Assembly: GCA_030528665.1 (NCBI GenBank)
Contig: JAUMYK010000033.1
Location: 4,279-10,623 of the forward strand
Length of the DNA stretch: 6,345 nt
Direction of reading: 5' to 3'
Origin: a bacterium
GTDB lineage: Bacteria > Patescibacteria > JAEDAM01 > Absconditabacterales > Absconditicoccaceae
Shown piece by piece: positions 6,310 to 6,345 of this stretch (the first letter of the stretch is position 1; the number at the start of each line of letters is the position of its first letter). A program made the position numbers and the translations under genes. The notes beneath the pieces were generated by a model. It had not been told where the DNA came from. It ran no database searches and saw nothing but the letters and a program-made list of their open reading frames with translations.

Positions 6310-6337
6310 TTTATATCAAATTCCTTATGAATGTCAA
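6310..6337 (-). promoter_or_regulatory. Strong promoter of the InsA-like / nicotianamine synthase-like / GTPase operon
   Basis: On the minus strand a perfect -35 TTGACA (6332-6337) is followed by 16 bases and TATAAA (6310-6315), a -10 matching five of six bases. Transcription would start near 6303, giving a leader of about 44 bases before the ATG at 6259. The spacer contains a short inverted repeat (ATTC, five bases, GAAT, at about 6320-6332) that might be an operator half-site pair. No other promoter of this quality lies upstream of the three genes within the window. Confidence 0.65.
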
Positions 6338-6345
6338 CCCTTTTT

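Noticed and set aside
1..6345. Pseudogene decay as the explanation for interrupted genes
   Set aside because: Interruptions are only TGA, never TAA or TAG, fall on conserved glycines, and occur in nearly every gene, which fits recoding and not decay.
5978..6345. Intact insertion sequence at the right edge
   Set aside because: No DDE transposase frame, terminal inverted repeats or target duplication is visible; only the InsA-like ORF is present.

Overview
The window reads as genomic DNA of a candidate-phyla (CPR/Patescibacteria) bacterium that translates UGA as glycine (genetic code 25), as known for Absconditabacteria (SR1) and Gracilibacteria (BD1-5). Under the standard code almost every gene looks broken. 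Reading TGA as Gly restores six long genes (one cut by the window edge) through 12 in-frame TGA codons, and several of these fall on family-conserved glycines. Every stop codon seen is TAA or TAG. The organism assignment is an inference from the code, the AT-leaning composition and the gene style. No rRNA, tRNA or CRISPR array is visible.

Layout: (1) 1-1719, minus strand: a 32-residue small ORF, then a zinc-dependent aspartoacylase/succinylglutamate desuccinylase-family hydrolase, then an EamA/DMT transporter that runs off the left edge. These are packed with 1-2 nt gaps and look like one operon. (2) 1720-1961: a divergent intergenic region with a consensus-like plus-strand promoter and a 9-bp direct repeat spaced by 20 bp. 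(3) 1962-3427, plus strand: a putative HExxH metallohydrolase of unknown family, then a compact FAD/NAD(P)H oxidoreductase with its own likely promoter. (4) 3461-3507: a hairpin that can terminate in both directions, between convergent units. (5) 3541-6259, minus strand: a small zinc-ribbon/HTH protein resembling IS1 InsA, a nicotianamine synthase-family protein, and a COG0523 (CobW-type) metallochaperone-like P-loop GTPase with a long C-terminal extension. A strong promoter lies at the right edge of the window.

The most interesting part is region 5. A nicotianamine synthase-like enzyme makes a metal-chelating aminocarboxypropyl oligomer from S-adenosylmethionine, and COG0523 proteins handle zinc, cobalt and similar metals. 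Here the two genes are 6 nt apart, behind a cysteine-rich potential DNA-binding protein that shows no accompanying transposase catalytic ORF. This suggests a minimal metallophore/metal-homeostasis operon in a reduced, recoded bacterium. The EamA transporter could be an exporter for such a molecule, because one known opine-metallophore exporter (pseudopaline CntI) is of this family. It lies in a separate operon, however, so that link is speculative.
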